Notes: generated from the sequence alone by a model not told the origin. A stretch of 64,000 bases of DNA from Pseudoalteromonas ruthenica (GCF_008808095.1 NZ_CP023396.1:3055501-3119500), one strand, 5' to 3'. Positions 37,884-47,777 are shown, counted from the stretch's first letter. Numbers and translations are program-made.

Positions 37884-39068
37884 TTACTCAACGATTGAAG
37901 CTACAACACCAGCACCAACTGTACGGCCACCTTCACGGATTGCGAAGCGTAGACCTTCATCCATCGCGATTGGGCAGATTAGCTCTACTACCATCTTGAT
38001 GTTGTCACCTGGCATTACCATTTCTACGCCTTCTGGTAGCTGGATGTCACCAGTTACGTCAGTTGTACGGAAGTAGAACTGTGGACGGTAGCCTTTGAAG
38101 AATGGCGTGTGACGACCACCTTCATCTTTAGACAGTACGTATACTTCTGCTTCGAACTTCGTGTGCGGAGTGATTGTGCCTGGAGCTGCTAGTACTTGAC
38201 CACGCTCTACTTCGTCACGCTTAGTACCACGTAGTAGGGCACCAATGTTCTCACCTGCACGGCCTTCGTCTAGAAGCTTACGGAACATCTCAACACCTGT
38301 ACACGTTGTCTTCGTAGTTTCTTTGATACCTACGATTTCAACTTCGTCGTTCACGTTGATGATACCCGCTTCTACACGACCAGTTACTACTGTACCACGA
38401 CCCTGGATTGAGAATACGTCTTCGATAGGCATGATGAATGGCTTATCGATGTCACGCTCTGGCTCTGGGATGTAAGAATCTAGTGCTTCTGCAAGCTCTA
38501 CAATCTTGTCTTCCCACTCTTTCTCGCCTTCTAGCGCTTTAAGAGCTGAACCTTGGATTAGTGGTAGGTCGTCACCTGGGAAGTCGTACTCTGAAAGTAG
38601 TTCACGTACTTCCATTTCTACTAGCTCTAGTAGCTCTTCGTCATCAACCATGTCACATTTGTTCATGAATACGATGATGTAAGGTACGCCAACCTGACGA
38701 GATAGTAGGATGTGCTCACGTGTTTGTGGCATAGGACCGTCAGTAGCCGCAACTACTAGGATCGCGCCGTCCATCTGTGCAGCACCTGTGATCATGTTTT
38801 TAACGTAGTCAGCGTGTCCTGGACAGTCAACGTGTGCATAGTGACGTGTCGGAGTGTCGTACTCTACGTGTGAAGTTGCGATTGTGATACCACGCTCACG
38901 CTCTTCTGGAGCGTTATCGATTTGTGCGAAATCACGTGCTACACCACCGTATACTTTTGCTAGTACGTTAGTGATCGCTGCAGTTAGAGTTGTTTTACCG
39001 TGGTCAACGTGGCCGATTGTACCTACGTTTACGTGCGGTTTCGAACGTTCAAACTTTTCTTTTGCCAT
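37884..39068 (-). CDS. tuf: Elongation factor Tu
   Basis: GTPase delivering aminoacyl-tRNA to the ribosome; 394 aa, full length. The start is ATG 39068 ([20 protein letters not shown]); the frame extends 22 codons upstream without homology. G1 GHVDHGKT, G3 DCPGHADY and G4 NKCD are all intact. It is the last gene of a tRNA-Thr-Tyr-Gly-Thr-tuf transcript as in E. coli tufB, but secE and nusG do not follow. Confidence 0.98.
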   Translation of the reverse strand: MAKEKFERSKPHVNVGTIGHVDHGKTTLTAAITNVLAKVYGGVARDFAQIDNAPEERERGITIATSHVEYDTPTRHYAHVDCPGHADYVKNMITGAAQMDGAILVVAATDGPMPQTREHILLSRQVGVPYIIVFMNKCDMVDDEELLELVEMEVRELLSEYDFPGDDLPLIQGSALKALEGEKEWEDKIVELAEALDSYIPEPERDIDKPFIMPIEDVFSIQGRGTVVTGRVEAGIINVNDEVEIVGIKETTKTTCTGVEMFRKLLDEGRAGENIGALLRGTKRDEVERGQVLAAPGTITPHTKFEAEVYVLSKDEGGRHTPFFKGYRPQFYFRTTDVTGDIQLPEGVEMVMPGDNIKMVVELICPIAMDEGLRFAIREGGRTVGAGVVASIVE

Positions 39069-39202
39069 GACGGAACCTATAAGTTTTTGTGTATCTAGAT
39101 TACATATCAAACGATCGACGCAAGCGCCGGTCAATTCAATTCTTCAATTATTGAATATTTTTTAGACAAATCAAAGGGAGTAATTCAGCAAAAGTCAGGG
39201 AC

Positions 39203-39278
39203 TGGTGCTGATAGGCAGATTTGAACTGCCGACCTCACCCTTACCAAGGGTGCGCTCTACCAACTGAGCTATATCAGC
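39203..39278 (-). tRNA. thrT: tRNA-Thr (GGT)
   Basis: 76 nt with encoded CCA. Acceptor GCTGATA/TATCAGC, D-arm AGCTCAGTTGGTAGAGC, anticodon loop CTTGGTA with anticodon GGT, T-arm with GTTCAAATC. Nearly identical to E. coli thrT, 134 nt before tuf. Confidence 0.97.
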
Positions 39279-39291
39279 ACACCAGAAAAAC

Positions 39292-39366
<75 letters not shown>

Positions 39367-39412
39367 TTTTAGGAACCTGTTCTTAACTACCTCTAACCGT
39401 CAAGAATAAAAG

Positions 39413-39497
39413 TGGTGGAGGGAGCTGGATTCGAACCAGCGAAGGCAATGCCGTCAGATTTACAGTCTGATCCCTTTGGCCGCTCGGGAACCCCTCC
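39413..39497 (-). tRNA. tyrU: tRNA-Tyr (GTA)
   Basis: 85 nt with encoded CCA and a long class II variable arm. Acceptor GGAGGGG/CTCCCTCC-type pairing, anticodon loop CTGTAAA with anticodon GTA. Confidence 0.97.
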
Positions 39498-39538
39498 ACG
39501 CTAAAATTCTTTCTAAAGCCTTTCCAAGTTGAGGAAAA

Positions 39539-39614
<76 letters not shown>

Positions 39615-39635
39615 ACTGCTTTAGTACGGGGCGAG

Positions 39636-39664
39636 ATTCTAAGGCATGGTTTTGAGTGATGCAA
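39636..39664 (-). promoter_or_regulatory. Promoter of the tRNA-tuf operon
   Basis: Minus strand TTGCAT, 17-bp spacer, TAGAAT, then a GC-rich discriminator (CTCGCCCCG). The discriminator is the kind found in stringently controlled stable-RNA promoters; ppGpp control is inferred. Confidence 0.8.
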
Positions 39665-39731
39665 CTATAAAATCAAAAAAAGTTACGGTTTCGTGCTCAA
39701 ACGTTCAATATTCGCGCAGAACTGTGGGTTT

Positions 39732-40436
39732 TTAAACAGTTTGCGCACCAATTCGCCACTTAAGTAAGCCTTCAAAAACGAAATGCGGCCGATACACACT
39801 TGCCCTCAGGTGGTTATGTAACGCTAAACCATCACCGCCGGTTATATATAACTGCGCCTGGTCGCCATGACAATAATGTGAAAGAACATACTCCACTGCT
39901 CCCAAAGCACTGAGCAAGGCACCATTTTTTACTGCGCTGGGTGTCGAGCGCCCAGGACTGATATGACGACGCAAGCCATCAACACTGAACACCTTCTGTG
40001 CGCGACTAACAATACTGTGCTCGGTAAGATCGAGACCAGGCAAGATATAGCCACCTAAATGTTGGTGTTCACTGTTTACCACATCAATCGTCAGTGCTGT
40101 GCCCGCATCCACAATCACGGTCTCGCCTTGCGGGTTTTCACTGTAGCCAGCGATCACCGCCAACCAGCGGTCAATCCCCAAGGTATTGGGGTTTTCATAA
40201 GCGCACTGCAACTGCTGCCAATGGCCACTCACGCGAGCATAGTGCACTTGCTTACCTTGCGCTGCCGCCAACGCCAGTACCTGAGTGAGGGCACTGGATT
40301 CAGCAACAGCCGATACCAGCACCTCCTCCACGTGTGACCAAGGCACTTCTTGCAGCCCCACAGCACTAAGCTCACTTTGCTCTGTGGCCAACATTAGCTT
40401 TACTGCCGAATTACCAGCATCTACTAGTAGTTTCAT
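39732..40436 (-). CDS. coaX: Type III pantothenate kinase
   Basis: First step of CoA synthesis. 234 aa, ASKHA fold: phosphate motif 1 VDAGNSAVKL at the N-terminus, GIDRWLAVIAGYS, phosphate motif 2 VDAGTALTIDVV (~residue 100) and GGYILPG. Monovalent-cation-dependent type, unrelated to CoaA. ATGA overlap with birA upstream indicates co-expression with murB-birA. Confidence 0.95.
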   Translation of the reverse strand: MKLLVDAGNSAVKLMLATEQSELSAVGLQEVPWSHVEEVLVSAVAESSALTQVLALAAAQGKQVHYARVSGHWQQLQCAYENPNTLGIDRWLAVIAGYSENPQGETVIVDAGTALTIDVVNSEHQHLGGYILPGLDLTEHSIVSRAQKVFSVDGLRRHISPGRSTPSAVKNGALLSALGAVEYVLSHYCHGDQAQLYITGGDGLALHNHLRASVYRPHFVFEGLLKWRIGAQTV

Positions 40437-41419
40437 GTCGTCGCTCGCAAACTGATTTCGCCACCAAAATAGCGCTTACTCTGGCCATCAACACGGATCA
40501 CCACCGCGCCCTGTTCATCAATGCCCTCACATATTCCGCGCCAATGGTTGTTGCCAGAGCTCAACTCCACACATTGACCGGCAAACGCATGCACATCATT
40601 CCATCGCTGATACATATGCGTTAACCCCTGACGCTGATACTGATATAAGCGTTTTTGTAAGAAGCAAGTCAACGCCGCCACTAATTGGTTTTTGTCTAAT
40701 TCGGTCGTAAATTCGTTAAGGTCACACCAAGGTTGGTCGATATGCTGAGCCGCGTTGTCGGGCATACTGACATTCAAGCCGATGCCAATCACCAAGTGAC
40801 AGGGCCCCTCGGCGGTGCCGTCAAGCTCAACCAATACTCCGGCTAATTTTCGCCCAGCGACCAACACATCATTCGGCCACTTTAACTGTACTTCTAAACC
40901 ATAAAGCGCTTTTAAGCAGTCATAAATGGCCAAGCCGACGGCAATAGACAGCCCCATTGCAGCGTGCATGCCATCGTCTAAGCGCCAGTAGTAACTGTAA
41001 TACAAATTCGCCGCAAAGGGCGATTGCCACACTCTACCGCGACGCCCTTTGCCTTGGCGCTGCATTTCCGCCACTAACACAGTATCAGGCTCAAGGCTAT
41101 TCGCCTGGATACGGCGCATAAGCTCACTATTGGTGGAATCAATAATCGGTTGTACTTCGAAGCGCCCCGCCTGCCCTTGTAATTGCTCATACACCTCGGT
41201 AATTGCTGGTTGAGATAGTAAGCTTAATGGTCGGCTAATACGGTAACCCTTACCATTGACCTTATAAATGTCGATGCCCATTTCTTGCAGCGAGTGAATA
41301 TGTTTGGCAACCGCTGCGCGGCTAATACCCAGTTCGTCCCCCAGCACTTGACCAGACAAAAAGCGTCCTTGATTGAGACGCTCCAATATAGCCAGTTTAT
41401 TGCCATCAGGCGCTTTCAT
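40433..41419 (-). CDS. birA: Biotin-[acetyl-CoA-carboxylase] ligase / biotin operon repressor
   Basis: 328 aa. Residues 1-65 form an HTH domain (LSGQVLGDELGISRAAVAKH); the central ligase domain carries QGKGRRGRVWQSPFAANLYYSY, where the usual GRGRRG reads GKGRRG, and KWPNDVLVAGRKLAGVLVE; a small SH3-like C-terminal domain follows. ATG 41419 is chosen; the frame runs 34 codons further into murB without homology. Its start overlaps the murB end by 14 bp, the standard arrangement. Confidence 0.95.
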   Translation of the reverse strand: MKAPDGNKLAILERLNQGRFLSGQVLGDELGISRAAVAKHIHSLQEMGIDIYKVNGKGYRISRPLSLLSQPAITEVYEQLQGQAGRFEVQPIIDSTNSELMRRIQANSLEPDTVLVAEMQRQGKGRRGRVWQSPFAANLYYSYYWRLDDGMHAAMGLSIAVGLAIYDCLKALYGLEVQLKWPNDVLVAGRKLAGVLVELDGTAEGPCHLVIGIGLNVSMPDNAAQHIDQPWCDLNEFTTELDKNQLVAALTCFLQKRLYQYQRQGLTHMYQRWNDVHAFAGQCVELSSGNNHWRGICEGIDEQGAVVIRVDGQSKRYFGGEISLRATT

Positions 41420-42434
41420 TGTCAGCCTCCACATGGATTTCACCTTGCGCGCCCAGCAATCGCACTTCATGCTCCAAAGCAATACCAAATTGCGCCAAGA
41501 TAGTGCGCTGAATATGCTCAATCATTGCCATAAGTTGCTCTGCGGTGCCCGTGCCACGATTCACCAAAACCAAAGCTTGCTTATCGTGTACAGCAATGTC
41601 ACCAATGCAGTAACCCTTTAACCCTGCTTGTTCAATTAGCCAACCCGCCGCTACTTTTTGGAACTCGTTGTCCACATCGTAACAGGGCATATGGGGGTCG
41701 CGTTGTCGAAGACTAGCCACTTGTTGGCGCGGCAAAATTGGGTTTTTAAAAAAGCTGCCTGAATTAGCTAATTGATATGGGTCAGGGAGTTTACTTTGAC
41801 GTACAGCGACCACTTGCTCAAAAATTTGTTGCGCTGTGGGTTGATGCAGCTCTTGCAGTGGCCCATAACTGGTGTTTGCCTGCCACGCTTTCGGTAACCG
41901 CAAACCCACCCGAGTAATAATAAAGCGCTCTTTTAAGGCATGCTTAAATATCGAATCGCGATAGCCAAACTCACACTCCTCAGCACGCAAAGTGTGAAAG
42001 CAACCCTTAGTAATATCGTAACCTTGCACGTAATCTACAAACTGTGCCAATTCAACACCATAGGCTCCAATATTCTGCACAGGTGCTGCGCCCACGGTCC
42101 CGGGGATCAGTGCTAAGTTTTCTAACCCTGGCATTGCCAAGGCTAAACTTTGCTGCACCAGCTGATGCCAATTTTCACCTGCTTCACAATGCAGTAGCCA
42201 CGCGTCGCTATGCTCCTCTATTACCAAGCCTTTGTTGGCAATTAACACCACGCTCCCCTGATACGGGGCCGTAAAAATAGTATTGCTGCCCTCACCCAGC
42301 ACGCAAAACGGCTGCGTAAAATCAATATCATGCAGCTGCTCAGGATCTTCGACGATCAACAGTTGTTGGCACTGAGCCGCAAGGGCAAAAGTATGAAGGC
42401 TTTGTAATGCAGGCAAAAGGCACTCTCTTGTCAT
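41406..42434 (-). CDS. murB: UDP-N-acetylenolpyruvoylglucosamine reductase
   Basis: FAD-dependent second step of peptidoglycan precursor synthesis in the cytoplasm. ATG 42434 gives 342 aa, exactly the E. coli length; an upstream TTG at 42470 is unlikely. FAD-binding motif LGEGSNTIFTAPYQGSVV, ALIPGTVGAAPVQNIGAYGVE, and type I MurB motif FGYRDSIFK; catalytic serine in SGSFFKNP. First gene of murB-birA-coaX. Confidence 0.95.
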   Translation of the reverse strand: MTRECLLPALQSLHTFALAAQCQQLLIVEDPEQLHDIDFTQPFCVLGEGSNTIFTAPYQGSVVLIANKGLVIEEHSDAWLLHCEAGENWHQLVQQSLALAMPGLENLALIPGTVGAAPVQNIGAYGVELAQFVDYVQGYDITKGCFHTLRAEECEFGYRDSIFKHALKERFIITRVGLRLPKAWQANTSYGPLQELHQPTAQQIFEQVVAVRQSKLPDPYQLANSGSFFKNPILPRQQVASLRQRDPHMPCYDVDNEFQKVAAGWLIEQAGLKGYCIGDIAVHDKQALVLVNRGTGTAEQLMAMIEHIQRTILAQFGIALEHEVRLLGAQGEIHVEADNESA

Positions 42435-42552
42435 TAATTTATTACTTAAGGCAAAGCTAGTGTAACCCAAGGAGCTCGTCTGACATAGCTGTCAGTGCTG
42501 GTTGAGATCTGGTATAACGAGTTCTTCTTATTTCGCTCGTTCTGAGGATACT

Positions 42553-44391
42553 ATGAAATTAAAACCACTCGCTTTGGCATTGGCCATGGCAGGCTTAAGC
42601 CAGCATGCGTTAGCTGCCCAAGATGAACACACCTATGCCAACTTGGATGAAGTTGTCTCAACTCACCTTTTTTTAGACTTAGATGTTGATTTCGCCGACA
42701 AACAACTTGAAGGCTTTGTGGAACATAGCCTAGAGTGGAAAGATAAAAGTGCGCGCACCTTGGTGCTTGATACTCGCGATTTGGAAATTGATCGCGTTAT
42801 TTACGAAGACAATCAAGGCAAATGGCATAAAGCTGACTTTACCTTAGCCCCGCGCAACGATGTTAAAGGCGCCAAACTGACCATTCGCTTCGCCCAGCAG
42901 GCTCCTAAAGTACGAATTTACTACAACAGCTTGCCACAAGCTTCTGGCTTGCAGTGGCTTACGCCAGAGCAAACTGCGAGCAAAACCCAGCCGTTCATGT
43001 ATAGCCAATCGCAAGCTATCCATGCCCGTAGCTGGATCCCAGTTCAAGATACACCAGCGATGCGCGTAACCTATAGCGCCCGCATTGAAACACCAGAAAA
43101 CGTGCGTGCGGTAATGAGTGCCGACAACACCGGGGCTTTCATTAAAGACGGCGATTACTTCTTTGATATGCCGCAGGCCATTCCTCCTTACCTGATCGCC
43201 ATTGGTGCCGGTAACTTGGAATACAAGGAAATGTCGCATCAAACCGCTATTTTTGCTGAGCCTCAAATTCTTGATGCGTCAGTTGCCGAGTTTAATGACA
43301 CTCAGGCGATGATTGATAAAACCGAAGGTATGTACGGTGAATACGCATGGGGCCGCTACGACTTACTCATGCTGCCGCCAAGCTTTCCGTTTGGTGGTAT
43401 GGAAAACCCGCGCCTATCCTTTATCACCCCAACCGTTGTCGCCGGTGATAAGAGTTTAGTGAACCTTATCGCTCATGAGCTGGCCCACTCTTGGTCTGGT
43501 AACCTGGTAACGAACGCGACTTGGGAAGATTTATGGCTTAACGAAGGTTTCACCTCGTATGTGGAAAACCGCATCATGGAAGAGGTATTTGGCCGCGAGC
43601 GCGCAGTGATGGAGCAAGCTCTGGATAGCGCCGGGTTACGCGCTCAACTAAAAACCATTGACGCTCCCGATACGCGCCTAAACTTAAAGCTAAACGGCCG
43701 TGACCCAGACGATGCCTTTAGCTCAGTGCCATACACCAAAGGTCAATTGTTCCTTATCTACTTGGAGCAGCAATTTGGTCGTGACACCTTCGATACCTTT
43801 GTGAAGCAATACTTCAGCGATCACGCTTTCCAATCTGTGACTACCGACGAGTTTGTGGCCTACTTAGACAAGCATTTATTAAAGGCCCACCCTGGAGTGG
43901 TCAGCTTAGAAAAAGCAAAAGAGTGGATTTACCAGCCAGGGTTACCCGCCGATGCGCCTAACCCCACGTCTGACGTGTTTGATAAAGTAGATGCACACAC
44001 TCAAGCTTGGCTAGCAGGCGATAAGCAGCTCAGCGACTTGCCAACGGCTGACTGGACTGTGCACGAGTGGTTGCACTTTTTGAACAATCTGCCGCGTGAT
44101 TTAAACAATGATAAAATGGCAGAGCTAGACGCGCAGTTCAACCTCACGGCATCGACAAATAAAGAAGTGGCGTTTGCATGGTTTATGTTAGCGGTAGGCA
44201 ATGGTTATGAAGCGATTTACCCTGCATTAGACCAACACTTGAGCAGCATTGGCCGCCGTAAACTCATTGTGCCCTTATACAAAGCACTTATCGCAAACGG
44301 TAAGCGCGACTGGGCGTATGACGTTTATCAGGGCGCACGCCCAGGCTACCACCCCTTAGCACAAGGTACGATCGACGCCTTATTCAAGTAA
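42553..44391 (+). CDS. Exported M1-family aminopeptidase (LTA4H type)
   Basis: 612 aa from ATG 42553, which has GAGG six bases upstream; it starts a signal peptide ending HALAA. Zinc site HELAHSW plus a downstream glutamate in NEGFTSYVE (HEXXH-18-E), exopeptidase motif GGMEN, and catalytic tyrosine in VPYTKGQ. C-terminal helical domain as in leukotriene-A4-hydrolase-like enzymes (cold-adapted ColAP type). Periplasmic, probably releasing N-terminal residues from oligopeptides. Confidence 0.94.
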   Translation: MKLKPLALALAMAGLSQHALAAQDEHTYANLDEVVSTHLFLDLDVDFADKQLEGFVEHSLEWKDKSARTLVLDTRDLEIDRVIYEDNQGKWHKADFTLAPRNDVKGAKLTIRFAQQAPKVRIYYNSLPQASGLQWLTPEQTASKTQPFMYSQSQAIHARSWIPVQDTPAMRVTYSARIETPENVRAVMSADNTGAFIKDGDYFFDMPQAIPPYLIAIGAGNLEYKEMSHQTAIFAEPQILDASVAEFNDTQAMIDKTEGMYGEYAWGRYDLLMLPPSFPFGGMENPRLSFITPTVVAGDKSLVNLIAHELAHSWSGNLVTNATWEDLWLNEGFTSYVENRIMEEVFGRERAVMEQALDSAGLRAQLKTIDAPDTRLNLKLNGRDPDDAFSSVPYTKGQLFLIYLEQQFGRDTFDTFVKQYFSDHAFQSVTTDEFVAYLDKHLLKAHPGVVSLEKAKEWIYQPGLPADAPNPTSDVFDKVDAHTQAWLAGDKQLSDLPTADWTVHEWLHFLNNLPRDLNNDKMAELDAQFNLTASTNKEVAFAWFMLAVGNGYEAIYPALDQHLSSIGRRKLIVPLYKALIANGKRDWAYDVYQGARPGYHPLAQGTIDALFK

Positions 44392-44417
44392 CTGGGCTTT
44401 GCCAGTTTAACCGTTGC

Positions 44418-44446
44418 AAAAAGGGCGAGAAATCTCGCCCTTTTTT
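44418..44446. terminator. Bidirectional terminator after the M1 aminopeptidase
   Basis: AAAAAGGGCGAG-AAAT-CTCGCCCTTTTTT, an 8-bp GC-rich stem flanked by A and U runs; it can serve both the aminopeptidase and the convergent DUF2057 gene. Confidence 0.92.
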
Positions 44447-44473
44447 GTACTTGTAACAACGATGCTAGTTTTA

Positions 44474-45064
44474 CTATTGTTGGTTTGCTTTTACTTTCTC
44501 CAAGAAAGCTTGGCGCTCTTGCGCACTGGCTTGCTGCCGCCAAAAGTCCAGCATAGCCGCAGCACTGACGTTGTTATTAACCACGACTTGGGCCGCTTCA
44601 AGGCTCTCTTTATCAGGGTTATTGGCGCTGACTACCGTCTTCGCCTGTGGTGCCTCAGCTGGCGCAACAGAAGCCATCGGCGCTGCTAATTTTTGCCCCC
44701 GCGCCTGTAAACGCACTGTCGGTGCTTCGGCATAAAGCTCGGCCGCTGCGGCATTACTGGCACGCTCAAAGATCACATCGTAATCCTCGCCCGCTTTTAC
44801 CTCTAAATTTACCCAAAATGGTTCTGACTCCACCACTTGATGATCATCAAACCCACTTTCATACAAATCGCTGTATTGCAGCTTCAAGCGGTATTGCCCT
44901 GGAGCTAGCTCCAATTCATCGACCGTTGAGAAAAATGACTGCTCTATCTCTTTATCATCCACCTGTAACGGAATGATTTCCTCAGGGAAGTACACCATCT
45001 CGGCCTGCACCTGAGGAGCCAAAGCCAGTGTTATTAGGCTGGTCATTATCGTTTTCTTCCACAT
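44474..45064 (-). CDS. DUF2057 (YccT/CsgI-like) exported protein
   Basis: 196 aa with a signal peptide (cleavage after PQVQA). The start at 45064 is set by AAGGA seven bases upstream; the open frame reaches 45142. The body reads MVYFPEEIIPLQVDDKEIEQ, LELAPGQYRLKLQYSDLYE and an Ala-rich linker before a helical tail. DUF2057 members include E. coli YccT, renamed CsgI after evidence that it restrains curli assembly. No csg genes are present here, so the role is open. Confidence 0.82.
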   Translation of the reverse strand: MWKKTIMTSLITLALAPQVQAEMVYFPEEIIPLQVDDKEIEQSFFSTVDELELAPGQYRLKLQYSDLYESGFDDHQVVESEPFWVNLEVKAGEDYDVIFERASNAAAAELYAEAPTVRLQARGQKLAAPMASVAPAEAPQAKTVVSANNPDKESLEAAQVVVNNNVSAAAMLDFWRQQASAQERQAFLEKVKANQQ

Positions 45065-45162
45065 AGTCATTTCCTTGTTAGCAAATGGATTAAGCTTCAG
45101 TTTGACACTTCTGCTTTTCTTTGTCATTACTGGCTCATCCATGAAAAGATAAGGACCACATC

Positions 45163-45528
45163 GTGAGTGAAGAAACCATTTTCAGTAAGATTATTAACCG
45201 CGAAATTCCAGCAGATATCGTGTATGAAGACGAACATGCTTTAGCATTTAAAGATATTAATCCCCAAGCGCCGTTCCATGTGCTTATTATCCCAAAAACC
45301 CCGATAGCCACCATTAACGATATTACCGACGAACATGCCGCCACAGTCGGGCATTTGTATGTTGTTGCTGCAAAACTAGCTAAAGAACAAGGCTTTGCAG
45401 ATGAAGGTTATCGCGTAGTAATGAATTGCAATGACCATGGCGGACAAACTGTTTACCACATTCATTTGCACATGCTGGCCGGCAAAGAAATGGGTTGGCC
45501 TCCTTATCAGGATAAGAAAAAAGTATAA
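45163..45528 (+). CDS. hinT: HIT-family nucleotide hydrolase
   Basis: 121 aa purine-nucleoside phosphoramidase of the HinT branch. MSEETIFSKIINREIPADIVYED matches the family start, and the catalytic histidine triad is seen as HIHLHMLAG (H-x-H-x-H). Cytosolic. Divergent from the DUF2057 gene. Confidence 0.96.
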   Translation: MSEETIFSKIINREIPADIVYEDEHALAFKDINPQAPFHVLIIPKTPIATINDITDEHAATVGHLYVVAAKLAKEQGFADEGYRVVMNCNDHGGQTVYHIHLHMLAGKEMGWPPYQDKKKV

Positions 45529-45744
45529 CTTTCGCTTATCTTTTATAAGGTTAACAAATATGGGCAGAGGTAAAGAAGGTGTTATCATTGGCTCCGCTGC
45601 CCTGTACCTCGCATTCTGCCTGTATATACCCAGAAGTTGAAGATTATTAATCTTTTTTCACTAATAATTCTGAGCCACCTAATACAAAAGAAGTGAGCTC
45701 CATGATACGATAGTGGCAATAATGTAAAAGAGCCGCTAACCACA

Positions 45745-46401
45745 ATGAGTAAGACTGTCTTTCTATTACTTGAACAAGACCCCATCAACCAAATAGGCGT
45801 CAATGTCCTTGAGCCACTTCTGCGTACACAGGGACTCGAAGTCCATAAAGGCACCGACGTTGCTCAGGTTAAGCCTGGCACCACTTACTTATTTATCGAA
45901 ACATCATCAGACGATGCGTGGAGTCGTTTAAAAGAGCACTTAGTCAATTTAAAAGTGGAATGTGACATTGTGCTGTTCAATCTAGATGAGAATCCAGAGC
46001 TCGCTAATCGGGCGCTACTAAGTGGTATTCGTGGCGTGTTTTACACCACAGATAATGCCGATGTGATGATGAAAGGCATTCGCTTACTTCAAGAGAATCA
46101 GTTGTGGTATCGCCGTGATGTTATGTGTAACGTGCTGAACCGCATGCTGCAATTTAATAAAGATTCGCTGCACAAACTCACTGAAGGTGATATTGAGCCG
46201 GTGAAGCTGACCAAGCGCGAGAAAGCCATCGTCGCGTTAATGAGTAAAGGCGCTAAGAACAAAGAAATTGCCGAAGACTTAAACATCAGCCCGCATACGG
46301 TTAAAACTCACTTATACAGTGCGTTTCGTAAGACCAAGTGTCGTAACCGTGTGGAGCTATTATCTTGGGCTCAAACTAACATGCCCAATGAATTACGCTA
46401 A
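45745..46401 (+). CDS. CsgD-like LuxR-family transcription regulator
   Basis: 218 aa. The N-terminal 140 residues are receiver-like but lack the phospho-acceptor aspartate and acidic pair (FLLLEQDPINQIG), as in CsgD/VpsT. The C-terminal LuxR HTH has LTKREKAIVALMSKGAKNKEIAEDL and SPHTVKTHLYSAFRK (~155-205). Such regulators typically control biofilm matrix genes. Whether it acts on the nearby DUF2057 gene is not visible. Confidence 0.85.
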   Translation: MSKTVFLLLEQDPINQIGVNVLEPLLRTQGLEVHKGTDVAQVKPGTTYLFIETSSDDAWSRLKEHLVNLKVECDIVLFNLDENPELANRALLSGIRGVFYTTDNADVMMKGIRLLQENQLWYRRDVMCNVLNRMLQFNKDSLHKLTEGDIEPVKLTKREKAIVALMSKGAKNKEIAEDLNISPHTVKTHLYSAFRKTKCRNRVELLSWAQTNMPNELR

Positions 46402-46412
46402 TCGCTAATATC

Positions 46413-46440
46413 AAAAAAGCCGGCTATTGCCGGCTTTTTT
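46413..46440 (+). terminator. Terminator after the CsgD-like gene
   Basis: AAAAAAGCCGGC-TATT-GCCGGCTTTTTT: a 6-bp GC stem extended by A-T pairs, with a U run, 12 bases past the stop. Confidence 0.92.
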
Positions 46441-46552
46441 GTCGGTAAAATTTATTTACCCAATGGCGGCTTTAGCGGAGATAGACACGCATGGAGAGCT
46501 TTTGTGAGAACCTGTAAGGTGTTGTCTCAGCGCTGGGCACTAATGGGTGATA

Positions 46553-46987
46553 TTAGAATCTACTGAACTCTTCCATAAATACTTGTTTAGAGCCATGAAA
46601 AGGAACTTGCTCAACTCTATGTTGGGTGGCCTCACCATTTCCTTTAAAGTCTATAAAAACGTACTGTATCTTATTCATTTTAATGACTTGTGGTTTGTCA
46701 CCAACATAAACAACTTGCTCTTTACCTTCACCCTCCACAAAAGACATTGAATGCATGAACATGACTTGCATAGTCGAACGCTTGTATCTGAAGTCGTAAT
46801 TAGCACTGACATTAATTAACTTAACCTCAACACCTCTAATTTCAGGCATAGCGTTGTGGATATATTCCTTAGCTTTTAATCGAATAGATTCTTGATCGAT
46901 CGTTGCTAAATTACCCCACTGAATAGTGTCACTCGCAGTGGCAAATACACTCCAAAACAAAACTATAAAGGCAACTAAACTTTTCAC
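46553..46987 (-). CDS. Small exported hypothetical protein
   Basis: 144 aa, signal peptide MKSLVAFIVLFWSVFATAS. The remainder has alternating strands (YVFIDFKGNGEAT, MQVMFMHSMSFVEGEG) and no recognisable motif. AT-rich. Upstream on the minus strand is GGCGTTAGG, resembling the right core of an integron attC site, so it may be a cassette gene. No function suggested. Confidence 0.6.
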   Translation of the reverse strand: MKSLVAFIVLFWSVFATASDTIQWGNLATIDQESIRLKAKEYIHNAMPEIRGVEVKLINVSANYDFRYKRSTMQVMFMHSMSFVEGEGKEQVVYVGDKPQVIKMNKIQYVFIDFKGNGEATQHRVEQVPFHGSKQVFMEEFSRF

Positions 46988-47231
46988 TACAACTCCCTGC
47001 GGCCCTAACGCCTTACTTATGATTCAAAGACTCGGCTAATTGCTTACTATGCCAATGAATGATGAAAACAAACCCTGATACCGGAGCGACCATAAGTGAA
47101 GCTACGAACATCGCAGCCACAATCAACAATATTCGAGGGGGCGCTGAATCTCCCCGTAAGAAAGCTAACGCTCAAAGAGTGGGCTCATATCAGTTGGTTA
47201 AAATAAGCGACGCAGGAGCAAAAGCCAACCG

Positions 47232-47645
47232 CTATTTGCTCTGATTAATTTTTTTGTTAGGTGCGATTATCGCGTTTTGTGCCTTTTTAAAAAATATTAA
47301 AACAACTATAAAGGCACCAGTGAATATATAAGTGTATATTGGAGATAAGCTATAAAAGTAAGCCCCAAAGCCAATTAAATAGCTTAACAAGGCAACAAAT
47401 AGAACAAAGTGGTGAATTGATATCGCTTTGTCATTGCTTGCATTACTAAAAACTATCATTTCTTTAAGTATAGATAGAGAACCAACAGAAAATGTTAGTG
47501 AAACTATAAATGCAATTAGAGAAACTATTTTAGCGTATACGTTTACCTCGTTGAGGCTTGGTATAAAAATCAATAAAGCAAGTGATGTTGCTGCAACCCC
47601 AGTACTTAACCAAGTAAAAAATTCTATACGTGGACTCGAAATCAA
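47232..47645 (-). CDS. Small integral membrane hypothetical protein
   Basis: 137 aa with four likely membrane helices (e.g. SLALLIFIPSL, IVSLIAFIVSLTFSV, LFVALLSYLIGFGAYF, YIFTGAFIVVLIFF). No family recognised. Its 5' side abuts the attC-like site at 47650-47750, as expected for a cassette gene transcribed on the minus strand. Markedly AT-rich. Confidence 0.6.
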   Translation of the reverse strand: MISSPRIEFFTWLSTGVAATSLALLIFIPSLNEVNVYAKIVSLIAFIVSLTFSVGSLSILKEMIVFSNASNDKAISIHHFVLFVALLSYLIGFGAYFYSLSPIYTYIFTGAFIVVLIFFKKAQNAIIAPNKKINQSK

Positions 47646-47649
47646 TTGA

Positions 47650-47750
47650 CCACCTAACGCCGTGGTATGCGGCAGACGCCGCGAAGCGGTGGCTGTCCGG
47701 CGAAGGGCTGTAAGCCCGTAGCGAACATCACCACCTTGTTATGTTGGGTG
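47650..47750 (-). other. attC-like integron recombination site
   Basis: In minus-strand orientation: CATAACAAGGTGGTGATG at one end and CATACCACGGCGTTAGGTGG at the other. TAAC pairs with GTTA, and GTGGTGATG pairs with CATACCAC leaving one unpaired G, the extrahelical base typical of attC. Between them lie small hairpins (GGGCT-TAC-AGCCC, CCGC-TTC-GCGG). About 100 bp. It sits between two small minus-strand genes. No integrase is in the window. Confidence 0.5.
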
Positions 47751-47777
47751 AGGATGAGAGCCAGCAATATGGAATTG

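Noticed and set aside
39069..39134. 22-codon N-terminal extension of EF-Tu
   Set aside because: EF-Tu starts at MAKEKF in the family; the extension is untranslated leader between tRNA-Thr and tuf.
47059..47244. 61-residue plus-strand open frame between hypothetical genes
   Set aside because: No ribosome binding site, low-complexity composition and no recognisable fold; it lies in the presumed cassette junction region.
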